Shown one piece after another: positions 15,896 through 24,033 of a stretch of 35,732 bases of DNA; position 1 is the stretch's first letter; every line of letters starts with the position of its first letter. This stretch comes from an uncultured Bacilli bacterium (lineage in GTDB: Bacteria; Bacillota_I; Bacilli_A; RF39; UBA660). Below the pieces are notes generated by a model. The model did not search any database. It saw only the letters and a list, made by a program, of their open reading frames with translations, and had not been told where the DNA came from. The DNA is taken from contig CAKOZV010000013.1 of NCBI GenBank assembly GCA_934131695.1, positions 1-35,732 on the forward strand. The letters run 5' to 3'. A program made the translations under genes and the position numbers.

Positions 15896-17491
15896 CTAAA
15901 AAATACCAATTATTTGATTATCAACAACATCTATTTTTTCATAATTTGGATTCTTGGGTAATCCTGGCATAGTAACTATTTTTCCAAGTAAGATAGTGAT
16001 GAAACCAGCACCTTGATTGATTACTATATCTTGAACTGTTAAATCATTATCTTTAGGAAATCCTAACTTTTTAGCATCATCGGTGATTGAGTACTGTGTC
16101 TTAGCTACACATATAGGAAGATATTCTAAATTTAGTTTGTTAATTAATTTAAGTTTTTCTAAAGCTTTAGTAGTATAATCTATCTTCTTAGCATAATATA
16201 CTTTCTCTCCTAGAATTTCTAACTTTTTAGTAATAGTCATATCATCTGTTAAAAGTGGAGTAAATAATGTTTCTTTATTTACTAAGCTTTTTACTTTATT
16301 TGCTAAGTCTATAGCACCTTTCCCTCCTTCAGTATAACTATCAGTTACAGCAAAAGAATAACCTTTAGATTCAATATAATCCCTTAATTCGTCAATATAT
16401 TCATCTTTATCATTATTAAAATGATTACAGCATACTACTATTGGAATATTATAGTTAGAAAGATGTTCTAGATGGGCATCTATATTAGAAAGACCTTTCT
16501 TAAAGTCATTATTCCCATGATGAAGAATTGATCTAATAGTAACTACCAAAACAACTACAGAAGGTTTTTCTTTTGAAATATTACAAAACAGATTCATAAA
16601 TTTTTCTGCCCCTAAGTCGGCACCAAAACCAGCTTCTGTTATTACATAATCTGACAGTGATAAAGCTAGTTTAATGGAGGTAACACTACTACAACCATGA
16701 GCAATATTAGCAAATGGTCCACCGTGAATAAAAGCAGGTGTTCCTTCTAAAGTTTGAACAAGATTTGGTAAAAAAGCATCCTTTAATAAAACGGTTAGTG
16801 CTCCTTCTAATTTTAAATCATGAGCAGTTATGGGATTACCATCTTTATCTAGACCTAGTAATAAATTACCTAGTCTTTTTTTTAAGTCATCTAGGGAAGA
16901 TGCTAAACAAAATAGTGTCATTATTTCTGAAGCTGATGTAATAGCATAACTATCACTATATTCTTTTTTATTACAAGTTAAAGTTATATTTCTTAGACTC
17001 CTATCATTCATATCTACTGCTCTTTTAAATAATATTTTAGAAAAACCAAGACTGTTACCTTGCTCTATATGATTATAAATAGCAGCACTTACTAAATTAT
17101 TACAAGAGGTAATGGCATGGAAGTCACCCGTAAAGTGTAAGTTTATATCAGTCATTGGTACTACCTGACTATATCCCCCACCAGTAGCCCCTCCTTTTAA
17201 ACCAAAGACAGGTCCTAGAGATGGTTGTCTTAAAGCTAGTGATACTTTATCACCAAGGCTAGAAAAAGCATCAGCAAGGCCAATACTTACCGTTGTTTTT
17301 CCTTCTCCATAAGGGGTAGGATTCATAGCTGTTACTAAGATAAGTTTACCTTTTTTACTTCCAATTTCTTTTTTTACTTTAGCTTTATCATTACCATATA
17401 AAATAAGATTATCATCGGTAAGATTAAGTTTATTAGCTATCTCTTTTATAGGTAAATACTTAGTATTATTACATATTTCTATATCTGTCAT
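15896..17491 (-). CDS. fhs: Formate-tetrahydrofolate ligase
   Basis: 531 aa from the ATG at 17491 (MTDIEICNNT) with AAAGGA upstream; the open frame to a TTG at 17557 runs through the promoter. It makes 10-formyl-THF from formate, THF and ATP for purines and initiator tRNA. The P-loop-like motif NPTPYGEGKTTV is at residues 57-68. GGYSQVVPM, DFHAITSCNNL and HGGPFANIAHGCSS follow, all diagnostic. The length is slightly below the usual 550-560 aa, without a missing core motif. It is the first gene of a probable pair with the DUF421 gene. The organism thus feeds one-carbon units from formate. Confidence 0.97.
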   Translation of the reverse strand: MTDIEICNNTKYLPIKEIANKLNLTDDNLILYGNDKAKVKKEIGSKKGKLILVTAMNPTPYGEGKTTVSIGLADAFSSLGDKVSLALRQPSLGPVFGLKGGATGGGYSQVVPMTDINLHFTGDFHAITSCNNLVSAAIYNHIEQGNSLGFSKILFKRAVDMNDRSLRNITLTCNKKEYSDSYAITSASEIMTLFCLASSLDDLKKRLGNLLLGLDKDGNPITAHDLKLEGALTVLLKDAFLPNLVQTLEGTPAFIHGGPFANIAHGCSSVTSIKLALSLSDYVITEAGFGADLGAEKFMNLFCNISKEKPSVVVLVVTIRSILHHGNNDFKKGLSNIDAHLEHLSNYNIPIVVCCNHFNNDKDEYIDELRDYIESKGYSFAVTDSYTEGGKGAIDLANKVKSLVNKETLFTPLLTDDMTITKKLEILGEKVYYAKKIDYTTKALEKLKLINKLNLEYLPICVAKTQYSITDDAKKLGFPKDNDLTVQDIVINQGAGFITILLGKIVTMPGLPKNPNYEKIDVVDNQIIGIF

Positions 17492-17516
17492 GTATATCAC
17501 TTTCCTTTTAACTAGT

Positions 17517-17525
17517 AGTATACCA
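17517..17525 (-). promoter_or_regulatory. Extended -10 promoter of fhs
   Basis: TGGTATACT on the minus strand (TATACT at 17517-17522) matches an extended -10. No good -35 is present at 17 bases; TTGCAA lies at 21. The start would be about 20 bases before the ATG at 17491. Confidence 0.55.
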
Positions 17526-17555
17526 CAAATTTTTAAATTTTTTTTGCAAGATGCC

Positions 17556-17650
17556 AATTTTGTAAATTCAGGGTATAAAAAGAGCTGAATTTTATAAATT
17601 CCTAGGGAGCCAGTGCCATTTTCAGCCTAAAAAAAGTCTGAATTTGCAAT
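17556..17650. repeat. Three related AAATTCAG-containing repeats in mixed orientation
   Basis: AAATTCAG occurs at 17564-17571 (+), 17585-17592 (-) and 17638-17645 (-), each within a similar A/T context and next to an A- or T-run. The first two form an 8-bp inverted repeat with a 13-base loop. The spacer also holds a GC-richer patch, CTAGGGAGCCAGTGCCATTTTCAGCC. It lies between divergent genes fhs and the adhesin. A shared operator, a small hairpin transposon remnant, or chance in AT-rich DNA are all possible. Confidence 0.45.
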
Positions 17651-17671
17651 TTTCCCCTTTTGCATTATAAA
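17644..17671 (+). promoter_or_regulatory. Probable promoter of the adhesin-sortase pair
   Basis: -35 TTGCAA (17644-17649), 16-base spacer, -10 TATAAA (17666-17671). A second option is TTGCAT with extended -10 TGTTATTGT about 20 bases further on. Its -35 overlaps the third AAATTCAG repeat. Confidence 0.5.
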
Positions 17672-17717
17672 TTAACTTATGTTATTGTAAATCCCGTTAA
17701 GAAAAAGGAGGGAATTT

Positions 17718-19181
17718 ATGAGAAAAATATTATTATTCTTAACAATTACCAGTATATTCTTCTTATGTAACACTACTAAAGTATATGCTAAAACAAATAG
17801 TTTCTATGAAGGCAACTATATAAATGGTATATACATGGTTAGATACGATAGGAGTACTAATACTAAGTATTATCAAAAAGCTAGGTTTTATCGAAGAATT
17901 GGTGATGGTACTGCTGCTTATTGTCTAGAACCATTCAAAGTCTTTCAAGCTAATAATTCAACCTATGAAGGACTATTAGAACAAAATGTTTATGATAAAG
18001 ATACTTGGCAAAGAGTAACAGATTTAGTAGCTTTTGGTTACCTTTATAAAGATCATATTGATGATAAATGGTACGCTATTACACAAATGATGATTTGGGA
18101 AACGGTAGATAAAAATAATAGTTTTTATTTTACTGATACTCTAAATGGCAATAAGGTTGATATTTATAATGAGGAAAAGGCAGAGATAGAAAGATTAATT
18201 AGTGATAGTAAAAGAAAACCAAGTTTTACTAATAATACCTATCATGCACTTGCTGGTAAACAAATATCAATAACAGATACAACAGATATACTACCAAACT
18301 ATACTACTACTCTTGATAGTGATAGCCAGTTAATTAACAACACATTTACTATTAAGAAAAAGGAGGCCAGCTGTTATACGCAAAAATTTTACAGTAATTA
18401 TGGTCTAAATAGACAGATGGCTTTATTTTATAACAATGGAATATCACAACAGTTAGTATCCCTTGGAGCCAGTAAACCATTAGAGATAGCTGTAAATTTC
18501 TGTTTTCATGAACTACAGTTAAATCTTACTAAAGTAGATAAAGATACTAAAGACTTTACAGGACAGGGAGAAGCTAGTTTACAAGATACTATTTTCACTC
18601 TTTACAATGAGAAGATGGAAAAAGTAACTGATATTACTTTTAATAAGAAAGGTAAAGCAACTATTGTTGGTAAGGGTGAAGATTCTAAAATAGGTTTTGG
18701 AACTTACTATCTTCAAGAATCTAAAGCAGGTATTGGTTACCAAAAAGACGACACTCTTTACAAAATAGTATTTGATGAAAATCATACTAATATTGACATG
18801 ATCTTAGAAAATGAAGCTATTAAAGGAAAAGTAATATTAGAAAAAAGCTATGGTAATAAAAACTTAATGAAAAGTGAAGCTGACATCGTCTTTGAAGTTT
18901 ACAATAAAGATAAAAAACTAGTGGATACTATAACTACAGATGAAAATGGACTAGCTTCTATAGAATTACCATATGGTCACTATACCATTAAACAAAAAAC
19001 AACTACAGAAGGTTATAGCAAAATAGAACCATTTGAAGTCTTTATTGACAAAACAAAAGATTATAAATATAAGATTTATGATTATAAGGAAGAAAAAACT
19101 AAAAAGGAAGAAATTATCATAGTAGATGTACCAAATACTTATTTAAACATACCTAAAGCACTAATAGGATGTAGTGTCTAA
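17718..19181 (+). CDS. Thioester-domain adhesin with two SpaA-like domains, atypical C-terminus
   Basis: 487 aa; AAAGGAGGG precedes the ATG. Signal peptide about residues 1-24 (cut after KVYA). The thioester domain has Cys69 (AAYCLEPF) and Gln123 (ITQMMIW), the pair that forms the internal thioester used to bind host targets covalently. Two prealbumin-like SpaA domains follow: about 266-366 with Lys272 and Glu334 (YYLQESKAGIGY), intact for an isopeptide bond; and about 369-470, where the matching position is Gln426 (YTIKQKTTTEGY), so the bond is probably absent. The end is VDVPNTY then only 12 residues: a possible sorting motif without the usual hydrophobic helix and basic tail. The stop overlaps the sortase start (TAATG). 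Confidence 0.85.
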   Translation: MRKILLFLTITSIFFLCNTTKVYAKTNSFYEGNYINGIYMVRYDRSTNTKYYQKARFYRRIGDGTAAYCLEPFKVFQANNSTYEGLLEQNVYDKDTWQRVTDLVAFGYLYKDHIDDKWYAITQMMIWETVDKNNSFYFTDTLNGNKVDIYNEEKAEIERLISDSKRKPSFTNNTYHALAGKQISITDTTDILPNYTTTLDSDSQLINNTFTIKKKEASCYTQKFYSNYGLNRQMALFYNNGISQQLVSLGASKPLEIAVNFCFHELQLNLTKVDKDTKDFTGQGEASLQDTIFTLYNEKMEKVTDITFNKKGKATIVGKGEDSKIGFGTYYLQESKAGIGYQKDDTLYKIVFDENHTNIDMILENEAIKGKVILEKSYGNKNLMKSEADIVFEVYNKDKKLVDTITTDENGLASIELPYGHYTIKQKTTTEGYSKIEPFEVFIDKTKDYKYKIYDYKEEKTKKEEIIIVDVPNTYLNIPKALIGCSV

Positions 19182-19732
19182 TGAAAAAGAAACTAGTTTT
19201 ACTACTTGCTAGTTACGTAGTCTTCTGCTTTTGTATCTATCAAAATAACAATATAAAATCTACCACAATTAAAACTGATAACATTGAAAGAGTAACTAAT
19301 ACCGCCTCTATTAAAAAAGATGAAGTAAACACTAAAGAAATTAATAATGATTCATTAGCAACTTTATCTATCAAGAAAATCAATCTAAAAGAAAATATTT
19401 ATCCTTTAGATGATAAAAGAAATAATGTAGAAGAACATGTCACTATCTTAAATGGTTCAAATTTAACTAATGATTCTTTAATTATTTTAGCAGCTCACTC
19501 TGGATATGGAAAACTAGCTTATTTCAACAGATTAGATGAATTAAAAACAGGTGATAAAATTGAATTAAATATTAACAATGAAAACCTTACATACATACTA
19601 AAAAAGAGTGAAGAACAAGATAAAACTGGTAAAATTGAAATAGTAAAAGATAATACTAAACAACTAATCCTAACAACTTGTAGTAAAAGTGATAAAACCA
19701 AACAATTAGTTATATACTGCGAAAAAATATAG
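19181..19732 (+). CDS. Sortase-family transpeptidase, catalytic arginine not conserved
   Basis: 183 aa. An N-terminal signal anchor (residues 4-20), a short linker, then a sortase barrel. Catalytic His106 (LAAHSGYG) and Cys167 (ILTTCSKS) are present. The strand after the Cys reads DKTKQLVIYC, where sortases normally have Arg before a hydrophobic strand; here Lys174-Gln175 occupy it. The small size and TLxTC motif fit the class D/E-like group. It is translationally coupled to the adhesin (TAATG) and would act on its VPNTY motif or on another protein. Whether it is active is open. Confidence 0.85.
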   Translation: MKKKLVLLLASYVVFCFCIYQNNNIKSTTIKTDNIERVTNTASIKKDEVNTKEINNDSLATLSIKKINLKENIYPLDDKRNNVEEHVTILNGSNLTNDSLIILAAHSGYGKLAYFNRLDELKTGDKIELNINNENLTYILKKSEEQDKTGKIEIVKDNTKQLILTTCSKSDKTKQLVIYCEKI

Positions 19733-19754
19733 GCCTATCTCTGGTCTATATTTT
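19724..19754. terminator. Bidirectional terminator between sortase and membrane-protein genes
   Basis: A 12-bp stem AAAATATAGGCC (19724-19735) / GGTCTATATTTT (19743-19754) with one G-T pair and a seven-base loop. The stem overlaps the stop codons of both convergent genes. Confidence 0.85.
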
Positions 19755-20100
19755 ACTTGCAATATCCTTTTTTTTGATAAATCTTACCTACTATATAATA
19801 ACTAGCTAGTATTAAAACAACAGTTAGAAAACACCCTATAATTATTTCTAATAAGAAATTATTAGTAAGTCCTATAACTGATACTACTATAGCAATATCT
19901 AGTGAACTAACAAAACTTATTATGTTTAATAATCTTTTATAATTAACTTTCTTTAAATCTAAATTATAGCAATTAACTAAATATTGAACTTCAATTGGTT
20001 TCTTCCTTTTCTTATCTTTTTTGCATTTACGAACTAATATTAATTCATAGATTAATAAAATCACTAAAAAAGTCAAAAGAAATACAACTACCTCTGTCAT
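19753..20100 (-). CDS. Small membrane protein of unknown function
   Basis: 115 aa with three predicted TM helices: about residues 4-24, 62-82 and 86-106. A basic cytoplasmic loop (RKCKKDKKRKKPIEVQYLV) follows the first helix and a basic tail (KIYQKKGYCK) ends it. The segment PIEVQYLVNCYNLDLKKVNYKRLL looks like a small conserved domain, but no family is recognised. It starts with an ATG at 20100 behind an extended -10 promoter and lies downstream of the ribosomal operon terminator. Confidence 0.7.
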   Translation of the reverse strand: MTEVVVFLLTFLVILLIYELILVRKCKKDKKRKKPIEVQYLVNCYNLDLKKVNYKRLLNIISFVSSLDIAIVVSVIGLTNNFLLEIIIGCFLTVVLILASYYIVGKIYQKKGYCK

Positions 20101-20126
20101 TTATATCATCTACTTTCTCTAACAAA

Positions 20127-20135
20127 ATTATATCA
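20127..20135 (-). promoter_or_regulatory. Extended -10 promoter of the small membrane protein
   Basis: TGATATAAT on the minus strand (TATAAT at 20127-20132), directly behind the rplQ terminator T runs; no clear -35. Confidence 0.5.
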
Positions 20136-20144
20136 AAAAAAATC

Positions 20145-20170
20145 AAAAAAAAGAAGACTAAGCTTCTTCT
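20145..20170 (-). terminator. Terminator of the S10-spc-alpha operon
   Basis: A GAAGA/TCTTC stem that includes the last rplQ codons and stop, followed by eight T. It closes the 14-kb ribosomal operon. Confidence 0.75.
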
Positions 20171-20508
20171 ACTAATTTTAAGATAACAGTTAAAGCTCCA
20201 TCTCCACGACGTTCACTTAACTTAATGATTTGTGTATATCCACCGTTACGGTTAGCATAACGAGGAGCAAGTTCATTAAATACCTTTTCTACTACTTTCT
20301 TATCGTTGTGAACAAAAGCAAGTGCTCTTCTACGTGATCCTAAATCACCTTTCTTACCATAAGTAATCATTCTATCAACCATTTTTCTTACTTCTTTTGC
20401 TCTTGTTTCAGTAGTTTGAATTTGTTCATTCATAATTGTTTGTTTGGTAAGAGTTGCTAACATACTACGTCTATGTTTATTATCAACACCTAATTTTCTA
20501 TATGCCAT
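20158..20508 (-). CDS. rplQ: 50S ribosomal protein L17
   Basis: 116 aa, the typical short bacterial L17. The start MAYRKLGVDNKHRRSMLATL and the central RAKEVRKMVDRMI...RRRALAFV are diagnostic. It binds 23S rRNA near the exit tunnel. Last gene of the operon, 12 bases downstream of rpoA, with AAGGAGGT before the ATG. Confidence 0.98.
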   Translation of the reverse strand: MAYRKLGVDNKHRRSMLATLTKQTIMNEQIQTTETRAKEVRKMVDRMITYGKKGDLGSRRRALAFVHNDKKVVEKVFNELAPRYANRNGGYTQIIKLSERRGDGALTVILKLVEEA

Positions 20509-20520
20509 AGTTACCTCCTT

Positions 20521-21471
20521 CTAATCGTCGTCTCTTAAATCAAGTCCTAAATCTTTAATCTTATCAAGAACTTCTTTTAATGACTTCTTTCCTAAATTAC
20601 GAATCTTCATCATATCATTTTCACTCTTATTAACTAAGTCTTGTAATGTATGAATACCTGCACGTTTTAAACAGTTATAAGCACGTACAGAGAAATCTAA
20701 GTCTTCAATTGAAGTTTCTAAAGCCTTTGTTTTAGGGTCTTCAGTCTTTTCAATCATCATACCACTCATATCAGCTATATCACTTAAATCAGTTAATAAA
20801 TTGAAGTGTTCAATTAAGATTCTTGAAGCTAAAGCGATAGACTCTTCAGGTTTAATAGAACCATTTGTCCATACTTCTAAAACCAATTTATCATAACTTT
20901 CGTCTTGTCCTACACGTGCACTTTCAACAGTTGGTGTAACACGTTCAATAGGAGAATAAATTGAATCCATTAAGATAAATCCTTTAGCTCTATTCTCATT
21001 CTTTAATCTAGAATCTTCACTCTTAACATATCCTCTACCATTAGTAACAATCATTTGCATAGAAAGTTTTCCACCTTTAGCAAGATGAGCAATTACATGG
21101 TCTTTGTTGATAACTTCAACATCAGAGCTAGTAGTAATATCACCAGCAGTTACTACTCCTTCTTCAGATACATCAAGAGAAATAATCTTAGTCTCACTAG
21201 TAAAGTTTTTAACAACTACTCCTTTTAAATTAAGAACAATAGTAGTTACATCTTCAACAACACCATCGATTGTTTGGAATTCATGAAGAACACCCTCAAT
21301 CTTAACAGCACTAATAGCACTACCAGGTAAAGATGATAACATAACTCTTCTTAAGGCATTACCTAAAGTAGTTCCGAATCCTCTTTCTAATGGTTCTAAT
21401 TCAAATTTTCCATAAAAATTACTTTCTACGTAATCAGTAATTTTATATACTGGCTTTTCAAATTCTAACAT
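20521..21471 (-). CDS. rpoA: RNA polymerase alpha subunit
   Basis: 316 aa, usual length. N-terminal assembly domain with LEPLERGFGTTLGNALRRV (about residues 23-41) that dimerises and holds beta/beta'. The C-terminal domain (about 240-310) binds UP elements and regulators: LDFSVRAYNCLKRAGI and IRNLGKKSLKEV are the helix-hairpin-helix signature. GGGAGGCG precedes the ATG. Its place between rpsK and rplQ is the standard alpha-operon order; rpsD is not in this cluster, as in many Bacillota. Confidence 0.99.
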   Translation of the reverse strand: MLEFEKPVYKITDYVESNFYGKFELEPLERGFGTTLGNALRRVMLSSLPGSAISAVKIEGVLHEFQTIDGVVEDVTTIVLNLKGVVVKNFTSETKIISLDVSEEGVVTAGDITTSSDVEVINKDHVIAHLAKGGKLSMQMIVTNGRGYVKSEDSRLKNENRAKGFILMDSIYSPIERVTPTVESARVGQDESYDKLVLEVWTNGSIKPEESIALASRILIEHFNLLTDLSDIADMSGMMIEKTEDPKTKALETSIEDLDFSVRAYNCLKRAGIHTLQDLVNKSENDMMKIRNLGKKSLKEVLDKIKDLGLDLRDDD

Positions 21472-21489
21472 GATTTTCGCCTCCCTTAA

Positions 21490-21873
21490 TTATCCACGTG
21501 GTCTCTTTGGTGGACGACATCCATTATGTGGAATTGGTGTTACGTCAGTAATTGAAGTAACTTCAAGTCCTGCAGTTTGTAATGAACGAATAGCAGTCTC
21601 ACGTCCTGGTCCTAAACCTTTAACGAAAACTTCAACCTTTCTCATTCCTAAATCATAAGCAGCTTTAGCAGCTTGTTCAGATGACATACCTGCAGCAAAT
21701 GGAGTTGATTTTTTACTTCCTTTAAATCCTAAACCTCCACTTGATGCCCAACTAATAGCATTTCCATCCTTATCAGTAATAGTTACAATTGTATTATTGA
21801 ATGTTGCATGAATATGTACAACACCTTCAGGAACATTCTTTTTAACTCTTTTCTTTCTTGTCTTATAAGCCAT
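21490..21873 (-). CDS. rpsK: 30S ribosomal protein S11
   Basis: 127 aa. VHIHATFNNTIVTITD and the C-terminal TPIPHNGCRPPKRPRG are S11 signatures. It sits on the platform of the small subunit near the 3' end of 16S rRNA. It lacks the longer basic N-tail of some homologues. GGAGG precedes the ATG. Confidence 0.99.
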   Translation of the reverse strand: MAYKTRKKRVKKNVPEGVVHIHATFNNTIVTITDKDGNAISWASSGGLGFKGSKKSTPFAAGMSSEQAAKAAYDLGMRKVEVFVKGLGPGRETAIRSLQTAGLEVTSITDVTPIPHNGCRPPKRPRG

Positions 21874-21891
21874 AATTCATAACCTCCTTTT

Positions 21892-22260
21892 CTACACTTT
21901 CTTCTTGTTTGCTACGGTTTTACCTTTACCCTTACGAGTTCTAGCATTACGAGAAGTTCTTTGACCTCTTACAGGAAGTCCCTTTTTATGACGTGTACCT
22001 TCATAAGAATTAATTTCCATCTTAGTCTTAATATTCATACTAACTTCACGACGTAAGTCCCCTTCAGTTAGATGTTTATTAATTTCATCACGTAATGCAA
22101 TTAATTCATCTTGTGTTAAATCTCCTGCTTTTTTAGTAGGTTCAACTTTTGCATTTTTACAAATTGTTTTTGCTAACTTTCTACCAATTCCATAGATATA
22201 AGTTAATGAAATAACTATATGCTTATCATTTGGAATATCTACACCTTTAATACGTGCCAT
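21892..22260 (-). CDS. rpsM: 30S ribosomal protein S13
   Basis: 122 aa. MARIKGVDIPNDKHIV, YIYGIG and the C-terminal GLPVRGQRTSRNARTRKG are typical. It lies at the head of the 30S subunit and contacts P-site tRNA and L5 (bridge B1b). The tail KGKTVANKKKV is the basic extension reaching tRNA. The ATG has GGAGG upstream. Confidence 0.99.
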   Translation of the reverse strand: MARIKGVDIPNDKHIVISLTYIYGIGRKLAKTICKNAKVEPTKKAGDLTQDELIALRDEINKHLTEGDLRREVSMNIKTKMEINSYEGTRHKKGLPVRGQRTSRNARTRKGKGKTVANKKKV

Positions 22261-22278
22261 TTTATATCCTCCTTCTTA

Positions 22279-22392
22279 CTAACCTTGTCTTTGCTTATGT
22301 TTTGGATTTTCACAAATAACAACAATTTTACCTTTTCTTTTTACAATTTTACATTTTGGACATCTTTTTTTAACTGATGCTTGTACTTTCAT
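22279..22392 (-). CDS. rpmJ: 50S ribosomal protein L36
   Basis: 37 aa, MKVQASVKKRCPKCKIVKRK... ending NPKHKQRQG. Zinc ligands are Cys11, Cys14, Cys27 and His32, so this is the zinc-binding (C+) form. Position between infA and rpsM is standard. GGAGGG precedes the ATG at 22392. Confidence 0.98.
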   Translation of the reverse strand: MKVQASVKKRCPKCKIVKRKGKIVVICENPKHKQRQG

Positions 22393-22406
22393 TATTATCC
22401 CTCCTA

Positions 22407-22622
22407 TTATTTCCGATAGGTTATACGCCCACGTGTTAAATCATAAGGTGATAGTTCAATAGTTACAGTATCCCCCGGTAAGATGCGAATGTAATTCATT
22501 CGTATTTTACCAGAAACGTGGGCTTCCACAGTGTGACCATTTTCTAATTGAACTTTAAATTTACCACCTGGTATAATCTCTAAAACTTTTCCATCAACTT
22601 CGATTACATCATCTTTAGCCAT
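22407..22622 (-). CDS. infA: Translation initiation factor IF-1
   Basis: 71 aa, a single OB-fold. MAKDDVIEVDGKVLEI, the HVSGKIRMNYIRILPGD core and DLTRGRITYR end are diagnostic. It occupies the 30S A site during initiation. Its ATG overlaps the map stop by one base (TAATG), coupling the two. Confidence 0.98.
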   Translation of the reverse strand: MAKDDVIEVDGKVLEIIPGGKFKVQLENGHTVEAHVSGKIRMNYIRILPGDTVTIELSPYDLTRGRITYRK

Positions 22623-23374
22623 TATTTATCATCTCCTGTTAGAATTTTTACTCCATCACTGGTTACTGCTACAGTGTGTTCAAAGTGAGCAGAACGACTA
22701 CCATCATCTGTTATTACAGTCCAGTCATTAGAATCTACATAAATATCAGGACTACCTAAAGTTAGCATTGGTTCTATTGCTATTACCATACCTTCTCTTA
22801 GACGAGGTCCCTTACCTTTTTCACCATAATTTGGTACTTCTGGATCTTCATGTACGGTAGTACCAACACCATGACCAACAAGTTCCTTTACAACTCCTAA
22901 GTTATGTTTAGTTGCATAAACTTCAATTGCATTAGAAATGTCACCGATATGGTTACCTGGTTTTACTTGTTTTATACCTTCATATAAAGCTTTCTCAGTA
23001 TGCTCTAATAAATAAGAATCAGTAGAGGTAATACTACCTACTTTATATGACCAAGCTGAATCACCATGATATCCTTTATAACATGCACCAATATCAATGG
23101 AAACTATATCTCCATCTTTTAGTTTTCTTTTAGAAGGAAAGCCATGAACAACTTCCTCATTAACACTTATACATAAAGCATAAGGGAAACCTTCATATCC
23201 TTTGAAAGAAGGAGTTGCTCCTTGACTTATGATAAACTCTTCTCCTAATCGATTTAATTCTTCAGTTGAAATACCCGGTTTAATAAAGGGAGCAAGATAC
23301 TGATGTGTTAAATACACAATATGTCCTGCTTTTGCTAAAAGTTCTATTTCTCTTTCACTTTTAATTGTAATCAC
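22622..23374 (-). CDS. map: Methionine aminopeptidase, type I
   Basis: 250 aa, starting at a GTG (23374) with GGGGAGA upstream. It removes the initiator Met from new proteins. Metal ligands are visible: Asp in SIDIGACYKGYHGDSAW (two Asp), His in LVGHGVGTTVHEDP, Glu in MVIAIEPML and Glu in HFEHTVAVT. No N-terminal zinc finger extension, so the short bacterial form. The start is two bases after the adk stop. Confidence 0.98.
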   Translation of the reverse strand: MITIKSEREIELLAKAGHIVYLTHQYLAPFIKPGISTEELNRLGEEFIISQGATPSFKGYEGFPYALCISVNEEVVHGFPSKRKLKDGDIVSIDIGACYKGYHGDSAWSYKVGSITSTDSYLLEHTEKALYEGIKQVKPGNHIGDISNAIEVYATKHNLGVVKELVGHGVGTTVHEDPEVPNYGEKGKGPRLREGMVIAIEPMLTLGSPDIYVDSNDWTVITDDGSRSAHFEHTVAVTSDGVKILTGDDK

Positions 23375-23376
23375 TC

Positions 23377-24033
23377 TTATCTCCCCTTCAAAACCTTGTT
23401 AATTCGCTCAAATACCTCTTGAACACTACCAACACCATTGATTACATATAATACACCATTTTGCTTGTAATAGTCAAGAAGTGGAGCAGTTTTTTCTAAA
23501 AAAACCTTATAACGATTTTGAAATGACTCTACATTATCATCATTTCTTTGTTCTAATCTACCACCACAGTTATCACAAATAGATTCTTCCTTTGGTTTTT
23601 CTGATTCTGTGTTTATATTATAAACAGCTCCACAAGTAGAACAAATACGTCTACCAGTAATACGCTTTTCTAATATTTTTGAATCAATATCTAGAACTAA
23701 AACATAATCTAATTTTTGATTTAATTTACTTAATATTTCATCATACTTTTTAGCTTGTTCTAAATTTCTAGGAAACCCATCTAAGATACAACCATTTTTG
23801 CAATCATCTTGTCTTAATCTTTTTTCAATTAATTCATAGATAATTTCATCTTTTACTAGTCCACCAGAAGATAAAGTTTCTAATATATAACGTCCCATTT
23901 CAGAATCTTCCTTGGAGATATCTCTTAAGATATCTCCAGTACTAATATGTGGAAGATTATATTCTTTTTCTATCAAAGAACTTTGTGTCCCCTTACCAGC
24001 AGCAGGGGGAGCAATTAATATAATATTTTTCAT
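23377..24033 (-). CDS. adk: Adenylate kinase, zinc-containing long form
   Basis: 218 aa. It balances AMP + ATP with 2 ADP. The NMP site HISTGDILR (29-37), the LID arginines RITGRRIC and the CSTC/CDNC zinc knuckle (about residues 129-155) mark the Gram-positive zinc form. The P-loop reads APPAAGKGTQ (8-17) instead of the usual GPPGAGKGTQ: two glycines, including the first of Walker A, are Ala. The ATG overlaps the secY stop (ATGA). Confidence 0.97.
   Translation of the reverse strand: MKNIILIAPPAAGKGTQSSLIEKEYNLPHISTGDILRDISKEDSEMGRYILETLSSGGLVKDEIIYELIEKRLRQDDCKNGCILDGFPRNLEQAKKYDEILSKLNQKLDYVLVLDIDSKILEKRITGRRICSTCGAVYNINTESEKPKEESICDNCGGRLEQRNDDNVESFQNRYKVFLEKTAPLLDYYKQNGVLYVINGVGSVQEVFERINKVLKGR

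Noticed and set aside
21104..21658. Plus-strand frames inside rpoA and rpsK
   Set aside because: Antisense shadows of conserved ribosomal-operon genes.
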